42,269 nt of DNA from Lonsdalea britannica (GCF_946477055.1 NZ_CAMKXG010000004.1:1-42269), one strand, 5' to 3'; positions 25,762 through 36,012 are shown, counted from the stretch's first letter. Program-made: numbers and translations. The notes: a model not told the origin generated them from the sequence alone.

Positions 25762-26250
25762 TCAGGGCTGATCGGCGCTATCCGATTCGGTCATGATCTG
25801 ATACAGCTCTTCGTCGCTCTGCGCACTCCGTAAACGGCGGCACAGCGCCTTATCCGACAGCTGTCTGGCGACCAGCGCCAGCGTATTCAAATGGGTTTTA
25901 CATTGTTCGGCGGGAACCAGCAAGGCAAACAGCAGGTCCACAGGCTGGTTATCTATGGCATCGAAGGCGACGGGGTGATCCAGATGGATGAAGACGCCTA
26001 CGGCGCTTAGCGAGTCATCGTTCTCCAGCTTGCCATGAGGAATGGCAATACCGTTGCCGATACCGGTGCTGCCCATACGTTCCCGCGCCAGAATGGCTTC
26101 AAAGATAATCTGTGAGGGCAGATTGAGCTGTGCCGCCGCCAGTTCACTGATGATTTCCAGAGCGCGCTTTTTACTCTGGCAGTTCACAGCGTTGCGGGTG
26201 CACTCCTGTCGAAGTACGGCGCTGAGTTGCATAATGGAATCGTTATTCAT
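25762..26250 (-). CDS. ptsN: Nitrogen regulatory EIIA protein PtsN
   Basis: EIIA-Ntr, the output protein of the nitrogen PTS. In enterobacteria it acts on potassium transport (TrkA, KdpD) and other targets according to its phosphorylation. It has 162 residues with the phosphorylated histidine at 72 (GIAIPHGKL). The ATG at 26250, with AGGTGA seven bases upstream, matches the family; an in-frame start seven codons earlier adds unconserved residues. A large hairpin lies 26 bases before the start codon. Confidence 0.95.
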   Translation of the reverse strand: MNNDSIMQLSAVLRQECTRNAVNCQSKKRALEIISELAAAQLNLPSQIIFEAILARERMGSTGIGNGIAIPHGKLENDDSLSAVGVFIHLDHPVAFDAIDNQPVDLLFALLVPAEQCKTHLNTLALVARQLSDKALCRRLRSAQSDEELYQIMTESDSADQP

Positions 26251-26275
26251 TTTATATTCACCTGACAACACTAGG

Positions 26276-26339
26276 GCCTCCAGCTACCGAAACGGCGGCT
26301 CTTACCGAGCGGGCCGTTCCGGTCCCTGCGCCTGGAGGC
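26276..26339 (-). promoter_or_regulatory. 64-nt multi-tier hairpin between hpf and ptsN
   Basis: GCCTCCAG (26276-26283) pairs with CTGGAGGC (26332-26339), eight perfect pairs. Inside, ACCG pairs with CGGT, AACGGC with GCCGTT, and GCTC with GAGC around a TTACC loop, with small internal loops between tiers. It begins ten bases after the hpf stop codon and occupies most of the gap. No T tract follows, so it is not a standard terminator. Confidence 0.6.
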
Positions 26340-26349
26340 GGGGCAATAA

Positions 26350-26637
26350 TCAGTGCTGCTTCAGTTTATCCTTATGTTTGTTTAACTGTCGCGCCAGCTT
26401 GTCGATGAGAAGATCGATGGCGGCATACATCTCGCCCGCTTCTGATGTGGCATGCAGCTCACCGCCGTTAACGTGGATCGTGGCTTCAGCAATTTGCTGA
26501 ATTTTTTCCACTTTCAGCACCACGTACACCTGATTAATGCGATCGAAATACTGTTCCAGCTTCGCGAATTTGGTGTTTAAAAATTCGCGCAGGGCATCGG
26601 TAATGTCGACATGGTGTCCGGTAATGTTCAGCTGCAT
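26350..26637 (-). CDS. hpf: Ribosome hibernation promoting factor HPF (short form)
   Basis: A 95-residue short HPF, the same length as in E. coli. It binds the 30S decoding centre in stationary phase and, with RMF, makes 100S ribosomes. The family start MQLNITG, the block KFAKLEQYFDRINQVYVVLKVEK and the end KLARQLNKHKDKLKQH are plain. It follows rpoN by 24 bases. Confidence 0.96.
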   Translation of the reverse strand: MQLNITGHHVDITDALREFLNTKFAKLEQYFDRINQVYVVLKVEKIQQIAEATIHVNGGELHATSEAGEMYAAIDLLIDKLARQLNKHKDKLKQH

Positions 26638-26661
26638 AGCGTCTTCCTTCTCAGTTCAAGG

Positions 26662-28095
26662 TCAAACCAGTTGTTTACGCTGGTTGGACGGTGGGATGGA
26701 TAAAGACTCGCGATATTTGGCAACGGTGCGTCTAGCGACGATGATCCCCTGATCGGAAAGCAGGGTGGTCAGCTTGCTGTCGCTCAGCGGTTTGGCGGGA
26801 TTTTCCGCAGCGATTAATTTTTTGACCAACGCCCGGATGGCGGTGGACGACGCTTCTCCGCCGCTGTCGGTATTGACGTGGCTGGAGAAAAAATATTTCA
26901 GTTCGAAGATGCCGCGCGGGCTGTGCAGAAACTTCTGCGTCGTGACGCGGGAAATGGTGGACTCATGCATCTCCACCGCCTGAGCGATATCCGCCAGCAC
27001 CATGGGCTTCATGTACTCTTCGCCGTGATCGAAGAAAGCCTGCTGCTGTTCGACGATACAGCGGGTGACCTTCAGCAGCGTGTCGTTGCGGCTCTCCAGA
27101 CTTTTGATGAGCCAGCGGGCTTCCTGAAGATGACTCCGGATAAACTGGCCGTCGCTGTCGCTGCGCGTGCTGTTGCCGAGCGCAGCATACTGCTGGTTGA
27201 TCTGCAGCCGCGGTACGCTGTCAGTATTGAGTTCGACGGACCAGCGATCCTGCACTTTACGCACCAGGACGTCGGGGATCACGTATTCCGATTCCCCGGT
27301 GTTGATGGACTGTCCCGGACGCGGATCGAGCGACTGAATCAGCGCCAGAGCTTCTTTCAGCACGTCTTCTTTGAGACGGCTGGCGCGGATGAGCGTGCGG
27401 AAATCGTGATTCGCCAGCAGGTCGAGATACTCGCTGACGATCAGCGTGGCTTCTTCCCAGCGCGGCATTTTATTGTCGAACTGCGACAGCTGAACCAGCA
27501 GACATTCGCGCAGATCGCGCGAAGCCACGCCCACCGGATCGAAGCGTTGCACCCGTTTCAGGACCGCTTCCACTTCTTCCATCGTCAGCTCTTCGTTACC
27601 GACGCTGTCGCGGATTTCTTCCAGTGAAACGGTCAGGTAACCGGTGGGGTCGACCGCGTCGACGATGGAGGTCGCGATGGCGGCATCGGTGTCGGAGAAC
27701 GGCGTCAGCTCCACCTGCCACATTAGATAATCTTGCAGCGATTGTGTCGTTTCGCCCTGATAGACCGGCAGCTCATCATCGCGGTAGTCGGTGCTGGTGC
27801 CGGAGGGCGTGCCCGCCGTGTAGATCTCATCCCAGGCGGCGTCCAGCGGCAGCTCGTCGGGCATATCTTTCTGCTCCAGCGCTTCCCGGGTATCCAGTGC
27901 TTCGCTGCTGCTGCTTTCTTGCGTCTCGACCTCCTCGTGGGGATCGGTTTGTTCCAGCAAGGGGTTGCTTTCCAGCGCCTGTTGAATTTCTTGCTGGAGT
28001 TCAAGCGTGGACAGCTGCAACAGGCGGATTGCCTGCTGTAACTGTGGCGTCATTGCCAGTTGCTGGCTAAGCCTGAGTTGCAAACCTTGCTTCAT
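26662..28095 (-). CDS. rpoN: RNA polymerase sigma-54 factor RpoN
   Basis: Sigma-54, used for nitrogen-regulated and other enhancer-dependent promoters. The 477 residues equal the E. coli length. Region I is Gln/Leu-rich ([21 protein letters not shown]), region II is acidic (about 55-110), the helix-turn-helix domain follows, and the C-terminal RpoN box [10 protein letters not shown] reads -24 elements. It starts 45 bases after lptB. Confidence 0.97.
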   Translation of the reverse strand: MKQGLQLRLSQQLAMTPQLQQAIRLLQLSTLELQQEIQQALESNPLLEQTDPHEEVETQESSSSEALDTREALEQKDMPDELPLDAAWDEIYTAGTPSGTSTDYRDDELPVYQGETTQSLQDYLMWQVELTPFSDTDAAIATSIVDAVDPTGYLTVSLEEIRDSVGNEELTMEEVEAVLKRVQRFDPVGVASRDLRECLLVQLSQFDNKMPRWEEATLIVSEYLDLLANHDFRTLIRASRLKEDVLKEALALIQSLDPRPGQSINTGESEYVIPDVLVRKVQDRWSVELNTDSVPRLQINQQYAALGNSTRSDSDGQFIRSHLQEARWLIKSLESRNDTLLKVTRCIVEQQQAFFDHGEEYMKPMVLADIAQAVEMHESTISRVTTQKFLHSPRGIFELKYFFSSHVNTDSGGEASSTAIRALVKKLIAAENPAKPLSDSKLTTLLSDQGIIVARRTVAKYRESLSIPPSNQRKQLV

Positions 28096-28140
28096 AAATA
28101 GCGCTAACTTCCCTTGGATAATACGAACAAAAATATGACG

Positions 28141-28866
28141 TCAGAGTCGGAAGCCTTCGCCCAGATAGACACGTTTGACCTGTTCATTGGCCAATATATC
28201 CGCCGGTGATCCGTGGGCGATGAGATGGCCCTGGCTGACGATATAGGCACGTTCACAGACGTCCAGCGTTTCGCGGACGTTATGGTCGGTGATTAGGACA
28301 CCCAGACCGCTGTCGCGGAGGTGTTCGATAATTTTCTTGATATCTATCACCGAAATTGGGTCCACCCCGGCGAAAGGTTCATCCAGCAGAATGAACTTGG
28401 GATTGGCTGCAAGCGCTCGGGCGATTTCCACTCGGCGACGCTCACCACCGGAGAGAGATTGTCCCAGACTATCGCGTAAATGAGCAATATGAAACTCTTC
28501 CATCAGCTCATTGGCGCGGTCCGCCTGCTGTTCCTGCGTCAGATCCTTACGGATTTGCAGCACGGCCATCAGGTTATCGTAGACGCTCAACCGCCGGAAA
28601 ATCGATGCTTCCTGCGGCAGGTAGCCGATGCCGCGGCGTGCGCGATCGTGCAGCGGCAGCAGACTGATATCGTCGTTGTCGATGATGATACGGCCTTCAT
28701 CGCGCTGCACGATGCCGACGACCATATAGAACGTGGTGGTCTTGCCCGCGCCGTTCGGACCCAGCAGGCCGACGATTTCGCCGGAGTTAACCTTAAGGCT
28801 GACGTTTTCCACGACCTTGCGGCCTTTATACGCCTTAGCCAGATTTTCTGCGATTAATGTAGCCAT
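28141..28866 (-). CDS. lptB: LPS export ATPase LptB
   Basis: Cytoplasmic ABC ATPase of the LptB2FGC complex that extracts LPS from the inner membrane. The 241 residues match E. coli. Walker A is GPNGAGKTT near residue 36, the signature is [15 protein letters not shown] and Walker B is [12 protein letters not shown]. It begins three bases after the lptA stop, as in E. coli. Confidence 0.97.
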   Translation of the reverse strand: MATLIAENLAKAYKGRKVVENVSLKVNSGEIVGLLGPNGAGKTTTFYMVVGIVQRDEGRIIIDNDDISLLPLHDRARRGIGYLPQEASIFRRLSVYDNLMAVLQIRKDLTQEQQADRANELMEEFHIAHLRDSLGQSLSGGERRRVEIARALAANPKFILLDEPFAGVDPISVIDIKKIIEHLRDSGLGVLITDHNVRETLDVCERAYIVSQGHLIAHGSPADILANEQVKRVYLGEGFRL

Positions 28867-28869
28867 GAG

Positions 28870-29448
28870 TTATTGCGTCGCTCGCTGTTGCGGTTTGGGG
28901 GACTTGGCCGGTGCGGTGCGCTGGCCGTTCTTGTCCTGCAACTGGGACGGAACCAGAACCGTTGTCACACGCTTGCCTTTATCGCTGAATGCTTCCATCT
29001 GCTGCTGCTTGACCAGATAGGTGATGCGATCGCCTTTGACGTTGCTGTCCAGCTGTTCCAGATAGGCGTTGCCGGTCAGGATGACGTTGTCTTTATCCAG
29101 CTCATAGCGCATTTTCTGTGAGTGGCCTTTGACCGGTTTGCCGTTGTCCTGCATCTGGTAGAACGTCGCCGGATTCCCGAACCCTTCGATGACTTCACGA
29201 CCTTGCTGGCCCTGAGGACGGGTGACGACGACTTTGTCCGCCTGGACCTTGATCGATCCCTGCGTGACGATGACATTGCCGGTAAACGTGACGACGTTGC
29301 CCTGCATGTCTAAAGACTGCTGGTCGGAGTCGATGTGAATCGGCTGATCGGTATCGCCGGTCAGCGCCAATACCGGCATGCTGGCGGAAAACAGCGAGCT
29401 GGCGATCAGCGCGTGGCGCAGTGCTTTATTGATTTTTTGGAATTTCAT
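28870..29448 (-). CDS. lptA: LPS transport periplasmic protein LptA
   Basis: Periplasmic bridge protein that carries LPS between LptC and LptD. It has 192 residues with an N-terminal signal peptide of about 28 residues ending near SMPVLA|L. A beta-jellyroll core (DQPIHIDSDQQSLDMQGNVVTFTGNV) follows, and the C-terminal tail is basic and Pro/Gln-rich. Its start overlaps the lptC end by 23 bases. Confidence 0.95.
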   Translation of the reverse strand: MKFQKINKALRHALIASSLFSASMPVLALTGDTDQPIHIDSDQQSLDMQGNVVTFTGNVIVTQGSIKVQADKVVVTRPQGQQGREVIEGFGNPATFYQMQDNGKPVKGHSQKMRYELDKDNVILTGNAYLEQLDSNVKGDRITYLVKQQQMEAFSDKGKRVTTVLVPSQLQDKNGQRTAPAKSPKPQQRATQ

Positions 29449-29995
29449 AGGAGGTTTTTACCTTTTCGATCAACTCTGCTGTCTTGTTGCGCAGATTTCC
29501 ACGCATTTTTAAACCATTAGAGGTAAAGCTGGCACCGTATAGCGTCACTTCATCATCGGATGAGACATCCTGGGTGATCAGGTTTACCTGGGCATTATCT
29601 GTTTTGACCCGTTCCAGCTGGGAATCTGTCGTCAGGCTGTTCATCTCGACATGGCCGTACAGATACAGCATGCGGTCCTTAGTCAGTTTGGCTCGATCGG
29701 AGCGGACTGACCAGGTCGCGACGCCTAATTCGTTGTACATGGTGGCGACCGGCTGGGTGAACCAGGTCAGCTGATCATTTTCGTAATATTCGGCTTTTTC
29801 AGTCACCAGCTTGTAGGCCAGTTTCCCCGTAGGGTCATACACCACGGTGAGGTTTTGCTGAGTGGTGTAGGTCGGCGCGTTGTTCTCCGACACCGCCGGT
29901 GCCGCGTCATCGTGGGTAGACGTCAGATTCAAGCCGATCAGCACCAGCGCGATCAGTGCCAGCAGGGCGGTCAGCCAGCGCTTTGTTTTATTCAT
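29426..29995 (-). CDS. lptC: LPS export complex protein LptC
   Basis: Bitopic inner-membrane protein of the LptB2FGC complex that receives LPS and passes it to LptA. It has 189 residues (191 in E. coli). A single membrane helix lies at about 7-25, followed by a periplasmic jellyroll with the conserved blocks WFTQPV, DRMLYLYGHVEMN and GLKMRGNLRNKTAELIEKV. It overlaps kdsC by four bases. Confidence 0.95.
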   Translation of the reverse strand: MNKTKRWLTALLALIALVLIGLNLTSTHDDAAPAVSENNAPTYTTQQNLTVVYDPTGKLAYKLVTEKAEYYENDQLTWFTQPVATMYNELGVATWSVRSDRAKLTKDRMLYLYGHVEMNSLTTDSQLERVKTDNAQVNLITQDVSSDDEVTLYGASFTSNGLKMRGNLRNKTAELIEKVKTSYEIPKNQ

Positions 29996-30558
29996 ATCGA
30001 CAACCCTTTAGCCAACTCCAGCTTGTCCTGCGCCTGCAGAATCAGGTCGCAAATCTCGCGTACGGCGCCGCGCCCGCCAGCGGTGCGCGTCACATAATCC
30101 GAGCGGGGCAACAGCAGCGGATGGGCATCCGCCACGGCGACGCTCAGTCCGACTTCCGCCATGACCGGCCAGTCAATCAAATCGTCGCCGATATAGGCGA
30201 CCTGATGGGCCTCAAGCGCCAGTTTATCTAACAGCTCGCGGAAGGCCAAAAGCTTATCAGACTGTCCCTGATAAAGGTGAGAAATCCCCAGGGTCCTGCA
30301 ACGGTCTTCCAGCAGCTTGGCAGAACGACCGGTAATAATGGCGACGTCGATGTCGGACGTCAGCAGGCAGCGGATGCCGTAGCCGTCCCGGACGTTAAAT
30401 GTTTTCAGCTCTTCGCCCTGATTGCCCATGTAGATCAGACCATCGGACAGCACGCCGTCCACATCGCAGATGAGCAGACGGATATCTCGGGCCTTGCCCA
30501 TCACTGCGTCGGCGACGGGGCCGTAGCAGGTCTCGGTGTTCGGCGGGGTTTTACTCAT
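29992..30558 (-). CDS. kdsC: 3-deoxy-D-manno-octulosonate 8-phosphate phosphatase KdsC
   Basis: HAD-superfamily phosphatase giving free Kdo for LPS inner core synthesis. The 188 residues equal E. coli. The catalytic DxD is Asp31 and Asp33 in CDVDGVLSDG, and the later HAD motif is AYIGDDLIDWPVM. It lies 70 bases after kdsD, which makes the first intermediate of the same pathway. Confidence 0.96.
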   Translation of the reverse strand: MSKTPPNTETCYGPVADAVMGKARDIRLLICDVDGVLSDGLIYMGNQGEELKTFNVRDGYGIRCLLTSDIDVAIITGRSAKLLEDRCRTLGISHLYQGQSDKLLAFRELLDKLALEAHQVAYIGDDLIDWPVMAEVGLSVAVADAHPLLLPRSDYVTRTAGGRGAVREICDLILQAQDKLELAKGLSI

Positions 30559-30628
30559 TTCACGCTTGTCCTTGGTTTACAGCCGGGTTGAAGTCGTTGG
30601 GTCAACGCCAGGTGACGCGGTGGCTGGA

Positions 30629-31615
30629 TTAAACCACACCTGCCCGCAGCATGTCGTGCATATGCACAACGCCGACCAGACGATCGTCTTTGGCGACCAT
30701 CAGCGCCGTTACATGTCGCGACTGCATCAGGTTCAGCGCGTCTACGGCCAGCATTTGCGAGGTCACGCGAATACCGCCGCCCGTCATGACGTCGACGATG
30801 CGCGCGCTGTTCAGATCGATATTCAGATCGAAAATGCGACGCAGGTCGCCATCGGTGAAAATCCCTTCGATGGTGCCGTCGGGCGCGCAGATGGCGGTCA
30901 TTCCCAGGTTCTTACGGGTGATCTCCAACAGCGCATCGCGCAGTGAGGCATCGCGGGGCACGCTGGGGATTTCATCACCGGTGTGCATGATATCGTTCAC
31001 CCGCAATAACAGTTTGCGGCCAAGTGCTCCGCCCGGATGAGACAGGGCGAAATCTTCCGCGGTAAATCCGCGAGCCTGCAGCAGCGCCACCGCAATCGCG
31101 TCGCCCATTACCAGCGTAGCAGTTGTGCTGGAGGTGGGCGCCAGACCCAGCGGGCAGGCTTCCTGCGAAACATGAATGCAGAGATGGTGGTCGGCGGCCT
31201 TTCCCATGGTGCTTTCCGGGTTGCCGGTCATGCAGATCAACGGGACGTGCAGACGTTTGAGCACGGGGATCAGGGCCAGAATCTCATGGGATTCGCCGGA
31301 GTTGGAGATGGCGATTACGATATCCTGCGCGGTAATCATCCCCAGATCGCCGTGGCTGGCCTCGCCGGGATGCACGAAGAAGGACGGCGTGCCGGTACTG
31401 GCGAAGGTCGCGGCGATCTTGCAGCCGATGTGACCGGATTTCCCCATGCCCATTACGACGACTTTGCCCGCACAGCGGAAAATCATCTCGCAGACGCGGG
31501 TGAAGTTGTCGTCAATATACTGATCCAACTGAGCCAGCGTTTCGCGCTCGATGGATAAAACCTGTTTCCCTGCGCTCTGGAAATCGAAATTGGAGGGTAG
31601 CTCAAAGTGTGACAT
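30629..31615 (-). CDS. kdsD: Arabinose-5-phosphate isomerase KdsD
   Basis: Converts ribulose 5-phosphate to arabinose 5-phosphate, the first step of Kdo synthesis. It has 328 residues: an N-terminal SIS domain (VVMGMGKSGHIGCKIAATFASTGTPSFF) followed by two CBS domains from about residue 208. Neighbours kdsC and lptCAB complete an LPS block. It starts 32 bases after yrbG. Confidence 0.95.
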   Translation of the reverse strand: MSHFELPSNFDFQSAGKQVLSIERETLAQLDQYIDDNFTRVCEMIFRCAGKVVVMGMGKSGHIGCKIAATFASTGTPSFFVHPGEASHGDLGMITAQDIVIAISNSGESHEILALIPVLKRLHVPLICMTGNPESTMGKAADHHLCIHVSQEACPLGLAPTSSTTATLVMGDAIAVALLQARGFTAEDFALSHPGGALGRKLLLRVNDIMHTGDEIPSVPRDASLRDALLEITRKNLGMTAICAPDGTIEGIFTDGDLRRIFDLNIDLNSARIVDVMTGGGIRVTSQMLAVDALNLMQSRHVTALMVAKDDRLVGVVHMHDMLRAGVV

Positions 31616-31647
31616 TCAAAACGTCCTGCGTTGCCGATAAGGCCCGG

Positions 31648-32610
31648 CTATGAAAAAAAGAACAGCACGGCGAGGTAAGCGATAAACGCGCACAGCAATA
31701 GCGCGCCCGCGCCCTGACCGATGCACCGTTTCTGGCGTAGGCACAGTGCCGCCAGCAGTACGCTGGCTCCCAGCATCACCCAGTAGTCGCGGCTGAACGC
31801 CAGTGGGTTCACCGAACCGGGGGAAAGCAGCGCCGGCACGCCCAGCACAATGCCGATATTAAAAATATTGGAACCGATCAGATTGCCCAGCGCGATGTCG
31901 TCTTCTTTCTTCAGCGTGCCGACGATCGCGGTGGCGAGTTCGGGCAGGCTGGTGCCGATAGCCAGCACCGTCAGACCGATGGTTAATTCGCTAATATTGA
32001 AGCTGCGGGCGATCACCGTGGCGTTGTCCACGACGATGCGAGTCGCCATGGGCAGAATAATGACGCCCAGCACCAGCCACAGTAAGGCGACGGTCGAGTT
32101 ATTATCGCGCGGCAGCTCATCCATCTGCTCGCGCGTCAGGCTATCCACGCCTGCATGTTGGGCGGTACGGGCCATGCGCAGTATCAGTATGATCGAGACC
32201 GCGGCCGCCAGCAGCAATATCACACCATCCAGTCGGCTGAGGTCATGATCGTGCAGCAAGACGCCGCACAGCGCCGTGACGATCAACATCAGCGGCAGTT
32301 CCCGACGCACCAGAACCGAATGGAAGGTCAGTGGGCGAATTAATGTGGCGCTGCCGAGGATCAGCAGAATGTTGGCGATGTTGGAGCCGAGTACGTTGCC
32401 CACCGCCATATCTATCTGATGATTCAGCGCTGCGGTGACCGAAACCATCAGTTCCGGCAACGAGGTACCAAGCCCGACAATCGTAATGCCGATCACCATC
32501 GGTGGAATGCCGAAGGAGCGGGCCAACACGGCGGCACCGTAAACCAGTCGGTCGGCACCATAAACCAGCAGAATCAAACCAACAATCAAGAGTACTGTCG
32601 CAAAAAGCAT
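31648..32610 (-). CDS. yrbG: Inner membrane calcium/sodium antiporter-type protein YrbG
   Basis: CaCA-superfamily exchanger of 320 residues (325 in E. coli). It has about ten membrane helices and the two family alpha-repeats (GLGTSLPELMVSV with GNVLGSNIANILLILG, and AIGTSLPELATAIVG with GNLIGSNIFNIGIVLG). The transported ion and role are not settled in the family. AAAGGA lies six bases before the ATG. It is divergent from the mla operon. Confidence 0.93.
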   Translation of the reverse strand: MLFATVLLIVGLILLVYGADRLVYGAAVLARSFGIPPMVIGITIVGLGTSLPELMVSVTAALNHQIDMAVGNVLGSNIANILLILGSATLIRPLTFHSVLVRRELPLMLIVTALCGVLLHDHDLSRLDGVILLLAAAVSIILILRMARTAQHAGVDSLTREQMDELPRDNNSTVALLWLVLGVIILPMATRIVVDNATVIARSFNISELTIGLTVLAIGTSLPELATAIVGTLKKEDDIALGNLIGSNIFNIGIVLGVPALLSPGSVNPLAFSRDYWVMLGASVLLAALCLRQKRCIGQGAGALLLCAFIAYLAVLFFFS

Positions 32611-32716
32611 GCAGCGTCCTTTATTCAGGTATAATCACCGGTTTATTGGCGCACAAACCAGTATTTTTTGGACGAATAGTGAACAAGAAAGTCATTTTTC
32701 ATCTTTGGCGCTAATT

Positions 32717-32744
32717 TTGACTGTGTACTGTGAAAAAGTAAAAC
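32717..32744 (+). promoter_or_regulatory. Weak candidate promoter of mlaFEDCB
   Basis: TTGACT at 32717-32722 and TAAAAC at 32739-32744 with a 16-base spacer, in the 277-base gap between yrbG and mlaF. The -10 match is only moderate, and a long leader of about 135 bases would follow. Confidence 0.3.
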
Positions 32745-32887
32745 CAATGGCAACTTTGGTCACGAATTAGTGATGGCCGTTTGTCACAGTGAATGCCCGA
32801 TGCGTCATCCGGCGTGGAAGGACGGTTCAACATACGGTCTTAATGCTGATGACTGCGCCGCTCGCGCAGTCGGAAAGGAAACACATG

Positions 32888-33700
32888 ATGAATCCCGAAA
32901 TCTCTAACCTGGTTGAAGTTCGCGGGCTCAGTTTTCGCCGGGGAAATCGGCAGATTTTCACCGATATTTCTCTGAACGTTCCCAAACGCAAAGTGACGGC
33001 CATCATGGGGCCGTCCGGTATAGGCAAAACCACGCTGTTGCGCCTCATCGGCGGACAGCTGCCGCCGGACCAAGGTGAAATCTGGTTCGATGGCGAAAAC
33101 ATTCCTGCGCTTTCCCGTTCGGGCCTGTACGAAGCCCGTAAAAAGATGAGCATGTTGTTCCAGTCCGGCGCGCTGTTTACCGACCTGAACGTGTTCGATA
33201 ACGTCGCCTGGCCGCTGCGCGAGCACAGCCAACTGCCGCCGGAATTGTTGCACACCATTGTGATGATGAAACTCGAAGCGGTAGGGTTGCGTGGTGCGGC
33301 CTCTCTGATGCCGTCCGAGTTGTCCGGCGGGATGGCGCGACGTGCGGCGCTGGCGCGAGCCATCGCGCTCGACCCGCAGCTGATTATGTTTGACGAACCG
33401 TTTGTGGGGCAGGACCCGATTACGATGGGCGTGCTGGTCAAACTGATCGATGAACTGAATCACGCGCTCGGTGTCACTTGTATTGTGGTCTCGCACGATG
33501 TGCCCGAAGTGTTGAGCATCGCGGACTATGCCTACATCATTGCCGATCAGCGCGTGATTGCCGAAGGCACACCGAACGATCTGCAGCAGAACGCCGACCC
33601 GCGTGTCCGCCAGTTCCTGGACGGTATTGCCGACGGGCCGGTGCCTTTCCGCTATCCGGCGGGAGATTACACACGCGAGCTGTTGGAAGCAGGGAGTTAA
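32888..33700 (+). CDS. mlaF: Phospholipid transport ATPase MlaF
   Basis: Cytoplasmic ATPase of the MlaFEDB inner-membrane complex that keeps outer-membrane lipid asymmetry. It has 270 residues. Walker A is at 41-48 (GPSGIGKT), the signature region is [15 protein letters not shown] and Walker B is [15 protein letters not shown] codons at 32885 and 32888 are both possible. I chose the second because AAGGA is then eight bases upstream and the product aligns with E. coli MlaF from its first residue. Confidence 0.94.
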   Translation: MNPEISNLVEVRGLSFRRGNRQIFTDISLNVPKRKVTAIMGPSGIGKTTLLRLIGGQLPPDQGEIWFDGENIPALSRSGLYEARKKMSMLFQSGALFTDLNVFDNVAWPLREHSQLPPELLHTIVMMKLEAVGLRGAASLMPSELSGGMARRAALARAIALDPQLIMFDEPFVGQDPITMGVLVKLIDELNHALGVTCIVVSHDVPEVLSIADYAYIIADQRVIAEGTPNDLQQNADPRVRQFLDGIADGPVPFRYPAGDYTRELLEAGS

Positions 33701-33707
33701 TTTATTC

Positions 33708-34490
33708 ATGCTATTTCAGGCATTAGCATCTTTTGGACGCGTCGGCATTAACGTTTGCACGTCGTTCGGACGCGCGGGACTCATGCTGTTCAATGCGCTG
33801 GTGGGAAAACCGGAGCTCGCCAGACAATGGCCGCTGCTGCGCCGCCAGCTGTACAGCGTGGGCGTACAATCGCTGTTGATTATCATGGTGTCCGGTCTCT
33901 TTATCGGTATGGTGCTGGGTCTGCAAGGGTATCTGGTGCTAACGACCTACAGCGCGGAAGCCAGCCTCGGCATGATTGTCGCGCTATCGTTGCTGCGTGA
34001 GCTGGGACCGGTGGTGACCGCTTTGTTGTTCGCGGGTCGCGCCGGATCGGCGCTGACTGCGGAAATCGGCCTGATGAAGGCCACCGAGCAGTTGTCCAGC
34101 ATGGAAATGATGGCGGTCGACCCGTTGCGTCGCGTCGTCGCGCCGCGTTTCTGGGCCGGGGTGATCAGCATGCCGCTGCTGACGGTGATTTTTGTCGCCG
34201 TGGGCGTGTGGGGCGGCTCGCTGGTGGGCGTGGACTGGAAAGGCATCGATAGCGGCTTTTTCTGGTCGGCCTTGCAAGGCGCCGTCGAGTGGCGGCTGGA
34301 TATCGTAAACTGCCTGCTCAAAAGCGTGGCCTTTGCGATTACCGTAACCTGGATCGCTTTGTTTAACGGTTATGACGCGATCCCGACGTCAGAGGGGATT
34401 AGCCGTGCAACGACGCGTACCGTCGTGCATTCATCGCTGGCGGTTTTGGGATTGGATTTTTTGCTGACGGCACTGATGTTTGGGAACTAA
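33708..34490 (+). CDS. mlaE: Phospholipid transport permease MlaE
   Basis: Membrane permease of the Mla complex, 260 residues as in E. coli. Hydrophobic segments and the conserved runs [38 protein letters not shown] and [20 protein letters not shown] identify it. The ATG at 33708 starts [10 protein letters not shown], like the E. coli protein. It follows mlaF by seven bases. Confidence 0.95.
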   Translation: MLFQALASFGRVGINVCTSFGRAGLMLFNALVGKPELARQWPLLRRQLYSVGVQSLLIIMVSGLFIGMVLGLQGYLVLTTYSAEASLGMIVALSLLRELGPVVTALLFAGRAGSALTAEIGLMKATEQLSSMEMMAVDPLRRVVAPRFWAGVISMPLLTVIFVAVGVWGGSLVGVDWKGIDSGFFWSALQGAVEWRLDIVNCLLKSVAFAITVTWIALFNGYDAIPTSEGISRATTRTVVHSSLAVLGLDFLLTALMFGN

Positions 34491-34493
34491 GTG

Positions 34494-35045
34494 ATGCAAA
34501 CGAAGAAACATGAAATCTGGGTCGGCGTGTTTATGCTGATTGCGCTGGGCGCCATTATCTTTATCTGTCTGAAAGTGGCCGATTTGAGCACGCTGGGGCA
34601 CCAGCAGACGTACCGTTTGACGGCGACATTCGATAATATCGGCGGTCTGAAAGCGCGTTCGCCGGTGAAAATTGGCGGTGTCGTGATTGGTCGGGTGGAC
34701 AGCATCGACCTGGATCAGAAAACGTATCTGCCGCGGGTTACGATGGAGATCGATAAGCGTTACGACCGCATTCCGGACACCAGTTCGCTGGCTATTCGCA
34801 CATCAGGCCTGCTGGGTGAACAGTATCTGGCGCTGAATATGGGCTTCGAAGATCCCGAGATGGGAACGTCTATCCTGAAGGACGGCGGCACGATCCAAGA
34901 CACCAAATCGGCGATGGTGCTGGAAGACCTGATTGGACAGTTCCTGTACAAGAGCGGCGGCAGCAACGACCATGCTGAGCAGAACGGCAGCGCGCCAGCG
35001 GCCGCTCCGGAATCCCAGAATTCCCCCGTGACTCCACACTCTTAA
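34494..35045 (+). CDS. mlaD: Phospholipid transport MCE-domain protein MlaD
   Basis: Inner-membrane-anchored MCE protein forming a hexameric ring that contacts MlaC. It has 183 residues. One N-terminal helix at about 8-27 is followed by the MCE domain with FDNIGGLKARSPVKIGGVVIGRV, and the C-terminal tail is Ala/Pro/Ser-rich. The ATG at 34494 gives MQTKKHEIWVG like E. coli; the GTG just before it is less likely. Confidence 0.95.
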   Translation: MQTKKHEIWVGVFMLIALGAIIFICLKVADLSTLGHQQTYRLTATFDNIGGLKARSPVKIGGVVIGRVDSIDLDQKTYLPRVTMEIDKRYDRIPDTSSLAIRTSGLLGEQYLALNMGFEDPEMGTSILKDGGTIQDTKSAMVLEDLIGQFLYKSGGSNDHAEQNGSAPAAAPESQNSPVTPHS

Positions 35046-35057
35046 GAGGATACCTGC

Positions 35058-35693
35058 ATGTTGAAACGTTTACTCATGGCGGCAGCGCTGATCGTCATGG
35101 CCCCTGCCGCTCTGGCGGCCGACCAGACGAATCCATACAGCCTGATGGCTGACGCCGCGCAGAAGACCTTCGATCGCCTGAAGAATGAACAGCCGAGTAT
35201 CCGCCAGAACCCCAATTATCTGCGCAGCATCGTGCGTGAAGAGCTGTTGCCCTATGTGCAGGTGAAATACGCGGGCGCGCTGGTGCTGGGACAATATTAC
35301 AAGGGCGCGACGCCAGCTCAGCGCGACGCCTACTTCAAGGCCTTTTCCGCTTATCTGGAACAGGCCTACGGCCAGGCGCTGGCGTTGTATCACGGTCAGA
35401 CTTACCAGATCGCGCCACAGCAGCCGCTGGGCGATGCCAACATCGTGCCTATCCGCGTGACTATCATCGATAACGGCGGCCGTCCGCCGGTGCGGCTCGA
35501 CTTCCAGTGGCGCAAGAACAGCCAGACCGGCAATTGGCAGGCGTTTGACATGATCGCCGAAGGGGTGAGCATGATTACGACCAAGCAGAACGAATGGGCG
35601 TCGATACTGCGTCAGCAGGGCGTCGACGGGCTGACCCGTCAGCTGCAAATGTCGGCGCAGCAGCCGATTACGCTGGACCAGAAAAATGGCTGA
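35058..35693 (+). CDS. mlaC: Periplasmic phospholipid-binding protein MlaC
   Basis: Soluble lipid shuttle between MlaA in the outer membrane and MlaFEDB. It has 211 residues, with a signal peptide of about 20 residues ending APAALA before ADQTNPYS. The mature part carries the usual [19 protein letters not shown] and the later [13 protein letters not shown] blocks. Its end overlaps mlaB by eight bases. Confidence 0.95.
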   Translation: MLKRLLMAAALIVMAPAALAADQTNPYSLMADAAQKTFDRLKNEQPSIRQNPNYLRSIVREELLPYVQVKYAGALVLGQYYKGATPAQRDAYFKAFSAYLEQAYGQALALYHGQTYQIAPQQPLGDANIVPIRVTIIDNGGRPPVRLDFQWRKNSQTGNWQAFDMIAEGVSMITTKQNEWASILRQQGVDGLTRQLQMSAQQPITLDQKNG

Positions 35694-35988
35694 GCCGCTA
35701 AGCTGGCAATCTCAGGAAGGCACGCTAACGTTGAAAGGCGACCTGGACCGTGAAACGTTGCTGCTGCTCTGGCAACAGCGTGAAACGTTACTGGCGGAGT
35801 CCGTTGGATTGGATGTTAGCCAGCTGCAGCGTGTGGATTCCGCCGGTCTGGCCCTGCTGGTGCATTTTTACCATGAGCAGACGCAAAAGGGCCGCGACCT
35901 GCGGATTATCGGCGTGAGCGATCGGCTAAGAACGTTGATCGATCTGTATAACCTGAACGACGTCATTCCGGTGCAATTGACCCGCTAA
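35686..35988 (+). CDS. mlaB: STAS-domain protein MlaB
   Basis: A 100-residue STAS protein that binds MlaF and is needed for assembly and activity of the Mla transporter. The segment [23 protein letters not shown] is the STAS signature region. Last gene of mlaFEDCB, followed by a strong terminator. Confidence 0.93.
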   Translation: MAEPLSWQSQEGTLTLKGDLDRETLLLLWQQRETLLAESVGLDVSQLQRVDSAGLALLVHFYHEQTQKGRDLRIIGVSDRLRTLIDLYNLNDVIPVQLTR

Positions 35989-36012
35989 TGCACGGCGTTT
36001 CTGGCCCTTCGT

